From assembly GCA_022605405.1 (NCBI GenBank), contig JABYQQ010000008.1, forward strand, positions 186,001-250,000: DNA of 64,000 bases. The letters are read 5' to 3'. Positions 35,701 through 47,188 of the stretch are shown here, in pieces. The translations under genes and the position numbers were made by a program. The notes beneath the pieces are model-generated. The model searched no databases. It was given only the letters and a program-made list of their open reading frames with translations, and had not been told where the DNA came from. This stretch comes from Earliella scabrosa. Lineage: Eukaryota; Basidiomycota; Agaricomycetes; Polyporales; Polyporaceae. The stretch's first letter is position 1. Every line of letters starts with the position of its first letter.

Positions 35701-38700
35701 CCCTCCCGCTCTTGGCATCGCTCTTCTCCTTGTCAGAATGCAGACTGCGCCTGGAGCTCGAACCCTTCAACAATGACGGCAAACCCAAACTCAACACTGA
35801 CGACTTCTTCGACGATCCGGGCACGGTCGGCGACGACAGGCTCGTGTCCTTTGTGGGCGACATCGTGGTGCTGGGCGCACGCAGGTTGGCTGAGCCTGGT
35901 CCTGAAGAGAACGTCGGGGAGACGGAGTTCTGCGGAACGCTGGGAGCCGGCACCTGCATCGACTGCGACGACGACCGCCGGAAAAAGGGGATCGATGAAG
36001 GAGTGAGGCGCTTGGTCGAAGGGTTCCGGCGGACGGAGGACGAGGGACTGAGAGGGGCGTTCAACGGTACGGGCGGGACGTTCGTGCTGGCGCTGGAGGC
36101 GGTCTCTGCGCGGCTCGAGGTGAGGCGGTCCGGGGTCTTGGTGATGGGCGGTTGTTGGCCGGACGGAGAAAGCGCACCATGAGCAGAGCCCACGGAAGAC
36201 AAAGAGGCCAAAGACGTGGCGGAGGCCATAGCGTCAGAGTTGATCGGAGACCAGTCGTCGGCAGAGGCCTTTGAGCTCGGCGAAAGCGGCTTCTCCTTTG
36301 ACATCGACTTGCGGATCTGCTGTCCAAACGACATCGCCCGCGGACTCAATGGCATGGTCGGAGACTTGGCTGCATCCTTCATCGACGACGTGGACGGGGT
36401 GGACGACAACTTCTTGCCGAGCGCACTCGAGAAGCTCCACTTCTTGGACGGCGTCTTGTGCAGGTTCGTCGGGGTCGTCGACTTGGGCACCTGAAGGGAG
36501 CTATGTTTGGACGGAGTGGTCGGAAACGCGGGCACATCGAGAGTGGAGGGGAAAGTCACGTCGTTGAATGTCTCTCGCCTGCTCCGGTCTGCGGGTTCGT
36601 GGTACTCGAAGGTGGGCGGTGCAGCGACGCCAGGAGACGCGAGAGGTGACTTGTACGTCGACAACTCCTTGGGCAGCGGCGGCACAGGGGGCACGTAGCT
36701 CTCGTCGGCAGAGTCACCAGGGGCAACGAGGGCAGCAGCGCGGTCGCGGGCAGACGTGGAGTCTCCACCATGGCCAATCGAGATGTCGCTACCCGCGCTA
36801 TTCCGTCTCGCTTTCCCAGAGGACTGCCGGCCGGAAGCTGCGGAGACAGACGTGTTGCTAGTGGCCACAGACAACGAGGCGGAATCGCGTGAACTCGTCG
36901 TGGGAGTGCTAGCATATGTACCGGATGACGCAGAGCCCCTCTTAGGCGTGAAGCTTGACCGAGCACTCGCCGTCCCCGTCTTCTTCGCTGACTTGTCTGG
37001 TACCGGAGAACCATGGTGGACGTCCTCAGCACTAGGGACGACGTAATCTGCATCGGCGGACCCCTCGGTGGACGAGAGAGCAAGGCCGGAAGTGACCCGG
37101 TGAGCACCATCCTTAGATTTCTCCCTCCCGCTGAGCGAAGCGTGCATACTGGACCGCTTGCTGCTCCGACGATCACCTTCTATACCCTCCCACTGCGTCG
37201 AGCTTTTGGCAGGTGTGCCCGGACGACTGGAGCTGCCGACCCTGCTGTGACCACCGATGCTCGAACGGGCACGTGCCGTCTTCCCTGAAAGACCGTCAAG
37301 CTTCCTGAGCGCCTCCATCGTCGTCTGATCGTCCAGATCGGACCATCCCTCCTGTGTCCCCCGTAGAAGTGAATGGGCGACGTTCGAGGCCAGATGGGGC
37401 TGGGTATGAAGGGGAGATGAAGCGGAGCTGCTAGAGTTACCACCCTGCTTCAGGAACTGCTGGATGGACGAGGATGACGGCGAGGGTGGCAAGTGGGAGA
37501 AGTCGGAATTGTGCATTCGCCTGGAGTGATGCGCCTCGCCATGACTCGACGAAGACGAGCCCTGGCGCGAATGTCGTACGCTGACGGAAAGCGTATCTCG
37601 CCGGCGATCCTTAACCTTCTCCTTGGGCGTCACGGACGATGGAATGCCAGCACCGAGACTCCTGTGCCGGCGTGCCTTGTCCTTGTCCTTCGCAGTGCTA
37701 GGCGTGGCATTGTTAGAAGGCGAGAACTTGGAGACCAAGACACCGTTGTCCATCTCGAACTCCTCGGACGTCCGCTTCCTGGGTCGATGAGGTGGTGTCG
37801 CGAAGGCGCTCGGAGGTGACCCAGCCTCGTTCAGAGTAGACGGCGCCGCCTTCGGAGAATCCTCAACATGGGCAGGTATCGGGGGGACGGCCGGTGTGTC
37901 CGATGTGGAATGGGTGAGAGGGTGACGAGGGTACAGAATCTCCTCCCCTCCACTCTCGTCCGCCATCGACCGTTGGCTACGCAACGAACGAACCGGCTTC
38001 ACTTCCATGAGCGGCTGTGGCGACGTTCAGAAGAGCACTCGCGCGCAAGTCTCACAAATATACGAACCTCATCCTTGTCATCCTGCTCGCCATCAATCGC
38101 CTCTATTGTCCACGGGCTGTCTGAATCCCTGTCGTCCTCCTGCCTCTCTCCCTCCACCGCCTCGTCCTCGTTGACTTCATCGACACGCTCTTGGGCCACG
38201 AATTCGAAGTCGTCGTTGCGGGCACCCCGCGCCCAGCGAGGGGTAGCGAGTTCTCCAACCCCGACCAGAGTGCGCCGGTCGATGGCCGCGGGGTCCCTTC
38301 CAGGGGTGACGGGCTCGTAGGGCTGCATCTCCGGGGTCTTGGGCAGACTAGGTACGCTGGGTACACTAGGGACGGGGGGAATGGGGGAACCTGATGGAGT
38401 GTGAACACCGAAATAATATGGGTCAAGGGAAGACGTGGCCGAGGCTGGGCGCGGCACGTCTGTCTCGAGGTCGGTGTGATGCTGCTCTTCAGCAGCGACG
38501 ACTTTGAAGGAGGGCTAGAGGACGGGGTGAGCGGACATGGACGTCAGGTCAGAGGGAGGGAGCGTGGCACCTTTCGCGAATCATTCGCAACATCGCGGTC
38601 GTATCGTACATCCCCATCCGAGGCGGCCTTCGGATCTGCGAAATCGAGGGCTGGGGGCCTGTCTCTCCTCCTCACGCGTCCTTTTTCATGAGCCACTTGA

Positions 38701-38729
38701 CCGATGGTAGGAGAGGACGGGGCGGACAT
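32746..38729 (-). CDS. DYRK-family protein kinase (Pom1/DYRK2-like) with giant disordered N-terminus
   Basis: Exons (minus): 38729-38571, 38514-38068, 38014-34432, 34373-34012, 33958-33731, 33679-33601, 33546-33313, 33260-32746; 1868 aa, phases close. DYRKs autophosphorylate a tyrosine and then act on Ser/Thr; fungal Pom1-type members set cell polarity and size control. The catalytic domain (about 1461-1760) has Gly loop [35 protein letters not shown], activation loop [13 protein letters not shown] (second Tyr is the autophosphorylated one) and CMGC insert segment. Upstream is an NAPA-like DYRK homology region ([16 protein letters not shown]). About 1400 residues before this are Ser/Pro/Thr-rich and disordered, 1194 of them in one 3583-nt exon. 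The ending is uncertain: a gtgagc donor near the stop could splice to a further short exon. Confidence 0.9.
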
Positions 38730-40231
38730 GAGAGGGAGGATAAGGAGCGAAGAGAGAAAAAGGAAAGACGAGAGCGGAAGATCAAGAAGACAATATGGAA
38801 GAGGGGATGGAGTACAGAGAGGGCGGTAGACGAGGCTCAGAACCAGCAGCGAGCTGGGTACCGACTGGCCGTTGAGCTCGACGATGCCAGTTTGCTGGAG
38901 TAGGTCGCTCAAACTCTCCTCGTCGCCCGCAGGGCCTCGTGTTATTTACCTCTGTTTGTGTTGTGGCATCCCATTGTTTCCCAATCAAGGCGCGACGCCA
39001 CAGCCTCCGACTCTTGAGCTCTGCATCTCGTGCGCTGCGTTCCGGAACTCTGCTTTTATTCGTGGGCTAGCTAGCGACAGGGACAGTGTACTACGCGTGC
39101 GGACATGGAGCCGTGCTAGAAGGGTGCGTTGCGTGCGCTGTTGTCTACGAAACTCGCGGTCGCCCGAGGACGAGATCACGTTGGGAGACGGATTTGGTAA
39201 GCTTTCCCAGCTCGTTCCTCGCGCGTTCCAGCTTCGAGCTCTGTTCGATGGCAGGACGGTCGGTCGGGCGGATGTATGGACTGATGCATGGAGGACGCTG
39301 TTGGACGCATGGGGCAGTCGGGTGTGACGCGCAGGGACTGGAGGAATGTGAGAATGGGTGGGGAGACGATCTGTCATGGTGGACATGTCTGGTATGAATG
39401 AATGATGCTGGGTGCTCGCTTGGGGCGACAGCGGGCGGAAGGGGAACGGCAGACGGGTGATGTTGTGCTAGGCGGACAGGCTGGTATGACAGAGATGGGC
39501 AGAGGATGGCCAGTGCTAGTGAGTGAGTACTTACTGCGAGAGAGGGCGCTACGGGGAGCGGGGAGGCGGGGAGGGAGATGAAGCGGAGCAGGAAACGGAG
39601 GAGATAAGGAGGAGGACCGGGGCTCGCGGAGTGGGTCGGGGGATGTAAAGGAGAGTTTGTTGGAGGATAAGTGTTACGTACACAGGGGGCGTGTGATGAG
39701 ATTAGAAGCGCGGAGGGGGCCCGGCGCAGGGCCGGGGCAGGATAAAGCTGGGAGCCTGGCCGGCGGGCGACCGAGAGGCGAGTCGAGTGCGCTGCCCGTG
39801 CCCACCGCTGCCACTAGTACTGCCTGCTCAGACTCTCGCTGCCTTTCAATTCGCCCTCCGCGTGCTCGCCCTCGCCGCCTGCTCCGCTTTTCGGTCGGAG
39901 ACGCCCTCGCCCGCCCGCCCAGCTCAGCCCGAGCTCAGCGACCCCGCGACTCAGCCCGCCGGTATGTGTCCTCTCTCCGCCCCGCGCGCCCCCGCCCCGC
40001 CCTCGCGCTCACCACCATGCTCAGGCCCGCGCCCTCCACCCCCCGCCGCACGCCCCCCGCCTGCCGACGCTCCTTCCCCGCGAGGCTTCCCAACACGTGT
40101 GCCTTCCAGGGCCCTACAGCGCCAAACCGCCATTCAGTTCCCAGCCTGCTTCCTCTCTCCCGTCGTCCCCTCTATATCAGGCCCCTCTTATCCTCCTTCT
40201 GCCCTCCCGTCTCCCCCTCCCCCGCGCCGCC
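38730..40231. promoter_or_regulatory. 1.5-kb divergent region, DYRK / Zn2Cys6 gene
   Basis: Promoters of both genes. A purine-rich stretch (about 39540-39640) lies on the DYRK side, and CT-rich sequence over 39780-40230 precedes the Zn2Cys6 ATG. A possible 5'-UTR intron (donor near 39960) is suggested by a gtatgt-type site. Long frames here are products of GC bias. Confidence 0.35.
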
Positions 40232-41226
40232 ATGGGTGATTCCAACCCAGAGTCCGACTCCCACCACTCCCCCCAGCCCGTCTCCGACGCCGTCCAGCCA
40301 CAGATGACCATGCATCCCATCACCTACTCCGGCATGCCCATGCACATGTACCCCTTCCCGCCCGGCATGGTCCCGGCCCAGCCCACCCGCACAAAGCGCC
40401 GTCAGGTCAAGAACGCCTGCACAAACTGCCAGAAGGCGTGCAAGAAGTGCGACGACGCCCGCCCCTGTCTCCGCTGCGTCAAGTACGGCATCGCAGAGGA
40501 GTGCGTCGATTCCCAGCGCAAGGAGCGCCAGAAGGGGATCAAGCGAGGGCCTTACAAGAAGCGCGATGGAAAGAGTGAGTCCCTTTCTCCTCTTTCTCCT
40601 CCTTTCAGCCCCCTTCCGAGCCCGCGGTGACCTTGATCGTTTCCGTTCGCTCCCCTCGCGCAGCCGCCAACGTCGAGCAGCAGCAGGTCGACGTTGCCGT
40701 GCAACAACAACAGGGGATCCCTGTCCCGCCCGTGGCCGCCGCCCCCGCCGCCGTCCCGAGCGCCACGCCCCCCATCCCCTACGTTGCACCGGTCACCTAC
40801 CCGCCGGGGCTGTACCCCCAGTACGCCCCGCCTGCTGCAAAACCGGGGGAAACGCCCATGTACTACCCCCAGATCTACTTCGCGCCCATCCACGCCCCGC
40901 CCCCGCCGCAGGCCACCGGCCAAGACGGCGAGCCGGTAGGTTACCCCGCTCATCCCCAGTTCTACCCGGCGACCTTCATCGCGCCGTACCCGCCCCAGTA
41001 CGCCGCGCCGTACATGATGCCGCACCCGCACCCCCACGCGCGCCCGGACGCGCAGATCCCTATGGCTCCCGCGCACCCTTACATGCCTCACCCGCAGGCG
41101 TACCCGAAGCCGCCCTCGCGGGGCCCCGAGGTCGCGCCGCAGATGGTTGACGCGAGGAGGGACGGGCGTATGGAGCACGCCCGGATGGGCGAGCCTATCC
41201 CCGCTGGTCAGGCGAAGTCGGGATGA
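40232..41226 (+). CDS. Small Zn(II)2Cys6 DNA-binding protein
   Basis: Exons 40232-40574 and 40664-41226; 301 aa. One Zn2Cys6 cluster at about residues 60-90 with spacing C-x2-C-x6-C-x5-C-x2-C-x8-C (CTNCQKACKKC, then CLRCVKYGIAEEC), preceded by TRTKRRQVKNA and followed by a basic stretch KGIKRGPYKKRDGK. This is the fungal binuclear-cluster DNA-binding fold, so a sequence-specific transcription regulator is the likely role. The rest is Pro/Tyr/Ala/Gln-rich and low complexity, with no fungal-specific middle-homology domain, so the protein is much shorter than typical Gal4-type factors. An additional Cys sits inside the x6 spacer. Confidence 0.85.
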
Positions 41227-42092
41227 GGCATGCCGAAGAACGATCACGTCAGTACGTTCATCTGCCATGACACCTGCGCGTCCCGCTCACGCTCGCGAAC
41301 GTTATTTACGTAGACTCTCCCTTCTCATCTGTCTCGCGCCTATGCACTCCCTCTCGTCATCTATGTCCACCCCTCTCTGTGCCTGTGACTTTTTGCTTTC
41401 TCGTACGTGTTGTGTGCTCCCTGTCCAGTGTTCCCTGTCGTCGTGAAATGCCTCCCCGCCCCTCCCGCCTGCCAACCTGTACAGTAGTTCGGATGTTGTC
41501 GGTCCCGTGCCGTGTAGATTGGTCTGGATCCATGTTTGTGCTCCCCCTGTCGTGTCGTGCCAATGTATATCTGCCTTTGTGTTCATACGATGCCTGCCCG
41601 CGCCCAACGCGTGGGGAAGAATATATATATTGTAGTGTCTCGGTGTACACATGCGCGCGCGGGGCAACTCGTACATGGAACTACTCTAGCTTCGAAGGTG
41701 CGTGGTCCGACAACCCTCGGGAGCCGACGCGTTGACCGCGATACATCTCAGGCCGGGCTGGTGGATCGCGGGCAGCGCGGATGATCACACGCGAGCCCGG
41801 GGCAGCGCGTCGACGGACTTGAGATCGGCCGGAGAACGGTTGGGACGCCGGACGGGAAGGAGCTGTCGCACTGGCTTCGCAGGCGCGACGCGCGCGGGAT
41901 GCGGGATGCGGGGCAGGGAGATTCGGGAACGAGACGACATTCAACCTCCGCGCGGCCGCTGGAAAATCTGCAGGGAAGCTCGCATCACTAGTGCGCCCCT
42001 TCATATAAGTAATTCTCGCAAGTTCATGATTTCATGAATTTCCCGGGCCCGCGTGCGGTGTGTGCCCCGAGTCCCCGACGGCGACTCCGCGA
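41227..42092. other. Intergenic, 3' flank of the Zn2Cys6 gene
   Basis: The first 450 bp are T/C-rich, as in a 3' UTR, ending in a short AT run (about 41622-41635). No gene supported. Confidence 0.4.
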
Positions 42093-42100
42093 CGTCGCGG
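42093..42100. repeat. Left target-site duplication of the transposon
   Basis: CGTCGCGG immediately left of the left terminal inverted repeat; an exact copy follows the right repeat at 42935-42942. Confidence 0.85.
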
Positions 42101-42133
42101 AGGACCCCTGACAATAGGTGGGCATGCCGGATC
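42101..42133 (+). repeat. Left terminal inverted repeat (33 bp)
   Basis: Perfect reverse complement of 42902-42934; identity stops at base 34. Confidence 0.9.
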
Positions 42134-42301
42134 GAAATCCGGACAAAATCGGCCCTCTGGGACCCCCCTTGCTGGATCGGATCCGGACATTTGGGGGGTC
42201 CAACCGGCCGACAGCCAGATCACTTGTCCGGACATGCCGGCGGGCTAGAGGGGATGCAGGATCAGTAATCCGGACATGGGCGGCTGAGAGGGCGCCTCGG
42301 T

Positions 42302-42381
42302 GGGGTTCAAGTAAGTAGTACTATAGTACTAGTAGGACTTCAGTACTAGTACTCACTTACTACTACTTACTTACTTACTTA
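42302..42381. repeat. AGTACT/ACTTACT-rich simple sequence inside the transposon
   Basis: Short palindromic AGTACTAGTAC units followed by repeated ACTT; lies at the inner edge of the left subterminal block. Confidence 0.6.
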
Positions 42382-42901
42382 TCCGGGTTAGCCGGTATTA
42401 GTTCCTGCTCTCGAATCGAGATCTATGTAAAGGGAAGTTGATATTTCACCGTGATCGCCGGCCGACGTGTCGCCGTCCGCAATATTGATTCACGGATTGA
42501 TATCTGTTGGCCCACGAGTAACTCCGTAAAGTGCTGCGAACCATCAAGTAATACATACCTACCTTCAAGCAGTGGCAGTTGCTGTAAGCCCGCGCTAATG
42601 TTCCCAATTGGGAAGTCAGTAGTAAGGAGTCAATGGATGTTGTTCTGCCGTTTCAGACTTGCTAGCTGCCACAACTAGCACACAGGTAGGAGCCAAATAC
42701 GTTGTACGGGGGCAAAAATTGCAAAATGGCCCTTTGAGAAGCCGGATCTGTGAATCCGGACAGACTTCAGTTTGCGGGACCCCGGATCCACAATCCGGAC
42801 ATAGGCCCCCGAAGGGGGCCGATCCTGGATGAAATCCGGACATTTTGGGCCAAAAATCGGCGATTTTATCCGGACATAAATCGCGACTCGCGAAAAATCA
42901 G

Positions 42902-42934
42902 GATCCGGCATGCCCACCTATTGTCAGGGGTCCT
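42902..42934 (-). repeat. Right terminal inverted repeat (33 bp)
   Basis: Perfect reverse complement of the left repeat. Confidence 0.9.
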
Positions 42935-42942
42935 CGTCGCGG
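42935..42942. repeat. Right target-site duplication of the transposon
   Basis: CGTCGCGG, identical to 42093-42100. Confidence 0.85.
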
Positions 42943-45900
42943 GACGCTGCGGAGGGCTCGCGCGCTCGTGAGCCGGGTGCGTGATGTGATGACTTGCTTA
43001 TGACAGTTCTGAGTTATGCGGTTGACTCCGGGCGAGCGGGATCGCGGAAGGGTGCGTTCATTGTTGAGCCAGCGCGCCTAGCGTCAGGCGCCGTGGGCGC
43101 AGGCACGGGAGGTTGTGTGGCCTTGTGTGTCTCTTGCAGGTTCATTTCCGCCCGCGGTGGGCAGTGACGCGGACTGTGACGCGGACGCGCGGTCGTCGAG
43201 AGGGAGCGAGGAGGGCGAGGGCGCGTCGCAGGCAGACCGGGTGCGTGCGTCGCGCTGCTCGCGTATCTAGTGCGCCTTCGCGGGGCGTCTCCGAACGCTG
43301 GCCAGAGGAGGTGGTGTGGTTCGTGATCCAGGAAGAGCGAGGAAGGCGAGCCCGGCGCGGTGTGGTTGCGGCACGAACCTTCGTCTGTGCCGGACGGCTC
43401 CAAGACTCAAGTGCAAGTGGAAGCTGGACCCTGGGGATTGGTGCGCCTGCCGTTCTGTGGCCTGCGCCGTTCCTCGGGGCTCGGACTTGGCTGGGAGGGC
43501 GATCATGCGGGGTCGCGCCGCAGTCTTCCCCGTGTTCTCACAGGGGCGTGCGCGAGGCGCATGACGCGATCTTCGACGACGCCTCTCGCACGGCCGCTCT
43601 CCTCGTCGTCCTTGCGCCCGCGCCAGCTGTGCCATGGCGGGGGAGGCGCCGTCGGGTGCAGATGATGCCTCTCTCCCCGCCCGTGATGCATGACGCGGCG
43701 AAATGGGCGACGCGGGAGACAAAGGGCCCGGTCCGAGGCAGTCGAGGACGAGTGGTGGCTCGTGCGTGGTGCGAACGCGGCGCGGTCAGGAGCGTTCGCG
43801 AAGATCATGAAGCATGAAGGTCCTCTGCGGATCTCCGAGATGAGGTCAGTCGGTATCGAGAGACGTGTCAGAGAAGCGCGATCTAACGTACGCAGGGGGG
43901 TCGATAGACGTCTTGCCGCTCGCGCGCGCGGACGCAGTTCCGTCCTCTCGTAACGTCAGATGGCCCATATCGCTGCGCCCTGACAGTGGGCGCACGCACG
44001 CACACCCACGAGCGTCCATCGGCGAGCTCTTCCCCACTGCTTCCTGCACGCCTGCTACGTCCACTTCGCACTTCGGTGAAGGTCTGGGTGCGGTCACCGA
44101 CGGGCTGCAATTGGTGCATGCCCTGCCGCGAAGCTAAGATGCGCCGATAGAGAGATCGCAGGGCCCTGGTGGATGCATCTGCCAAGAAGTACACCACGAC
44201 GGCGCGATTGGGCCATATTTTGAGAGCCTGGAGGGGTAGTGAACGAGTGAACGAACCAAGTAGGACTCCCAACCAGCTCCTGGAGATAACCCTCGACTGA
44301 CCGCAGCTTCTTCGCGCGGGGAATAGACCCACGTATGTAAGAGGGTCCCTCCTCCGATATGAAATAGAGCGTATTCTAGTCTCGCGGTTGAGGGGCTAGG
44401 AGGGGTGTTCGGACGACCCCGTCGGTCAGCATGACGTTCATGCGTCATTACAGAGGACGTAAGGTCGGTGTGAACGACGGACGGGAACGGCCGTAACGTC
44501 CTTTTCTCGCGGCGACATTGTCGGGGAGGAGAACTCGGGTCTTGCAGTTCCGCAGGGCTCGATACGCCGACGGTCGCGACTTACCTGGATTGGCATGGGA
44601 GGTGATGCGACGTGCTAAGAACATAGATGTGTGAGAATAGAGCGCAGGCCGCGACCATGCGATGTGAATGAACGCACTCACATGGCATGCAGACTGCATT
44701 GCCGTCTTTGAGACAGTTGTGCACGTCTCGCAGCTGGTCATCATGATGTCAACGCCTTCAGAAGAGTCGTCTCTCCGTGTGGAGCAGGAACCCCGAAGCG
44801 CTGTGGAAGGTGAGTGGGTCACGGATTAGTTGCCGCAGAACACTCATCTTCGGTCACAGAGGACTTCCCTCCGGTAATTTTCCCATGTTCGTTGGTTCTC
44901 TTGTTTCCTTGGTCGGGGTCGCCCTTGCAACAATAACGGCCGAGAGACGGCGTCCCGGCACGACAGCGAACATATCCTGCTATGGTGACGGCAAGAACGC
45001 TGCTGACTATGGGGTTTGCGACAGGCCTGTCGGGCGCGGTCTGCCGACACGGCTCTCTTCTCGATGCGCATATAATGGTTGATTTCCGTGCGTGAATGAT
45101 GGGGAATCGACGTTTAGTGCTTACCACCGTCTCATTGGATGGGTAAGGGTGACAGCTCTAAAGAGCTCCCGTGCATCGAAGCATAACTGCGTCCACGGAC
45201 CGCGAGGCGACGTGAATCGGGTCAATTGCTCGGGTTCAAGCATGCTGATGCGCAGGACCGGGCTGGGCTCTTCCGAGGCAAGCAAGAGATAACGACTCAC
45301 CACCTGGCGTCGCGTTGAGGCGTGGTGCTCCTACGGTGCTTCCTCAGCTCTCACATCACACCAAACGCTCTCCCCCGGCGGTGGACCTCTCGGAGAAAGT
45401 CGTGCGACGCGTCCAATGTCGGTAAAGGTTGGGGCCTGCGACGCAGGGAAGCCAGCTGCTTCGGCAGCCGCCTCGAGGATGCAGGGAAAGACCGTCGCCT
45501 TCTGGAGGCCAGAGCGTCCTTCAAGTTGGTCCGACGCGGGAGAAGCATACCGTCGACGCCGACTGATCTTGGAGGGCCCGCGGGTGCTTGGGATGGCTCG
45601 GAACAATCGAAAGGACTGAATATAGACGCGGCTGGAAACCACCACGCAGAAGAGGGCTACAAGGCATGTGTTGCCCCCCGAGAGTGCCGAGTGCTACAAC
45701 TGTATGAGAGAAAACACACCTATCACGCCCTGCAAGGCCGAGCCCCTTCCCTCCGCTAGGCCGTGACTTCACATTATATTGTGTTCCTGGATGGCAAGCT
45801 AGTCTTGAGGCCTCGTCAACTTCAGTGACATGATTTGGGGTTGTCGGGGACGATATAGGCGGTCACGGAAATGTGTAGGACGGCTCAGCAAATGCGATGA

Positions 45901-47188
45901 GTGTATGAGGGTGCAAGGGATGCAAGGGGTGATAGGGTGGCGTTATGTCCGACGTCGAGCCGAACGCACGGATACCGAGGAGGCGGATGGTAGAGGATGT
46001 GTATGGTCCACAGTTGAGCTGCCCGATTGGCCGACACTGCGGCTGGACGGTGCTCGACTCGGTAATGTCGCTGAGCCAATGGCGATCAGGCAGGCTACGC
46101 TAGAAAAGGCAGGAGCGGCTCGAAACTAGTGGCCCTACTCACTCCCGCCCGCGGCCAGCGTAGGGCAGTCTACTCACCAGATGGCGGACACAAGCTCGTG
46201 GATTGCCGTACAGAGTTCGGAGGCGTGCCTCGAGGCTGTGGTGTTCGAGAAACGCAGTAGGTGATAAACCCAGTATGTTTGTCGTCCCTACCACGGTGCC
46301 CCTGACGACCCGCCCCCTCGCCGGTAGCTTCCACTGCACAGGGTCAGTAGATGAGAGGCGCGCCTGCGACTCGGGCACTCGTGCTACATATACAGACTCA
46401 GACATGGCTTCTGTGCGTCGTGGGCTGAGCATGCGTGAGCTTCGTGCCACGAGTCGTGGAGAGGGGTTAACCTTGCTGCGAGACTCGAGTGTCTATGTCA
46501 TCTAGTGTACCCGGCCAGGACTGAGAAGAGCGCAGAAGGCGGGTCGCAGCGCTCGGAGGTAAGAGCTTGAGCTGGGGCGTTCGCAAAGGGCCCGGTATGT
46601 GTCACCTCTGTGTCAAGCTCAAGGTTTGCTGGATACGGCGCCGGACAACAAGGTTGGGTTCGTCGCAGGCCTCGCATTCGACCACTCGGCATGGTATTTC
46701 GGGCCACGGCCAGCTCGCGACGTACGTACGGCTTCGCATGCGCGACCCCGTCTGGCTGAATGCTCGGTCCCTGGCGCCGCCCTCTCCTGGCCGTTCTGCC
46801 CGGCAGACGACAGTCCGTTCGCATAGGGTGGGGTCACATTGCGCGCATCTCTCGCGGGTGCTGCATCGACTGGACGTGTGAAGAGGGTGTCAATTAGCAG
46901 TCCGGGAACAGTCGCGTGTGTCAGTTTGAGTGGGAATCGCTCGACGGTGGCCTGCAGGGGCGGGCTCGAGGCTGGCCAAGACGGTCGGCTAAGCGAACAC
47001 TGTTAACGACGCTAACAAGCGCTTGTGTGGGCCGTTGTTTGTGGCGCCAAACAGATGACCTGGTTCGACTGTACTGGAACCGCGAGCGACAACGAGCTCC
47101 AGTCACGGTCACCGCCTGACGCCAGCGAGCTGCATGCCGCCATGCGTTCGCCGCTCAGCGAGCGCACCGCTCTACCATCCTCAAAGCC
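42943..47188. other. 4.2-kb gene-poor, GC-rich region
   Basis: No frame assembles into a recognisable protein. Three weak coding-like pieces are worth recording: a plus-strand ATG near 44747 followed by about 22 codons and a gtgagt donor; a plus-strand Cys-containing stretch near 45670-45758 (AECYNCMRENTPITPC) after an atatag acceptor; and a minus-strand frame 46450-46139 ending in a gtgagt donor. They do not join into a model and may be chance or gene remnants. Confidence 0.35.

Larger units (their letters stand above)
42101..42934. mobile_element. 834-bp non-autonomous DNA transposon (MITE-like) with TIRs and 8-bp TSD
   Basis: Perfect 33-bp inverted repeats at 42101-42133 and 42902-42934, starting AGGACCCCTGACAATAGGTG. 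An exact 8-bp direct duplication flanks them. Inside each end are four copies of TCCGGACA: left at 42138, 42182, 42227, 42269; right at 42755, 42794, 42835, 42869, about 34-45 bp apart. Most are preceded by GATC. The centre (42300-42720) is AT-richer, with ACTTACT-type simple repeats, and codes for nothing. Known biology: 8-bp duplications occur in hAT, P and the KDZ (Zisupton-like) group common in mushrooms; subterminal motifs are transposase-binding sites in several such families. The family assignment is inference. Identical repeats and duplication imply a fairly recent insertion. Confidence 0.9.

Noticed and set aside
35457..36182. 241-codon plus-strand frame inside the DYRK gene
   Set aside because: Shadow of the Ser/Pro-rich coding strand; no family features.
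40172..41268. Long minus-strand frames opposite the Zn2Cys6 gene
   Set aside because: Arg/Gly-rich mirror frames produced by high GC; the plus strand has the zinc cluster and a clean intron.
43113..43817. 234-codon plus-strand frame in the gene-poor block
   Set aside because: Arg-rich composition typical of GC-biased chance frames; no motif or splice context.
45670..45758. GATA-type zinc finger from CYNC ... C spacing
   Set aside because: The conserved Trp-Arg core and second Cys pair of GATA fingers are missing and the frame is closed by stops on both sides.
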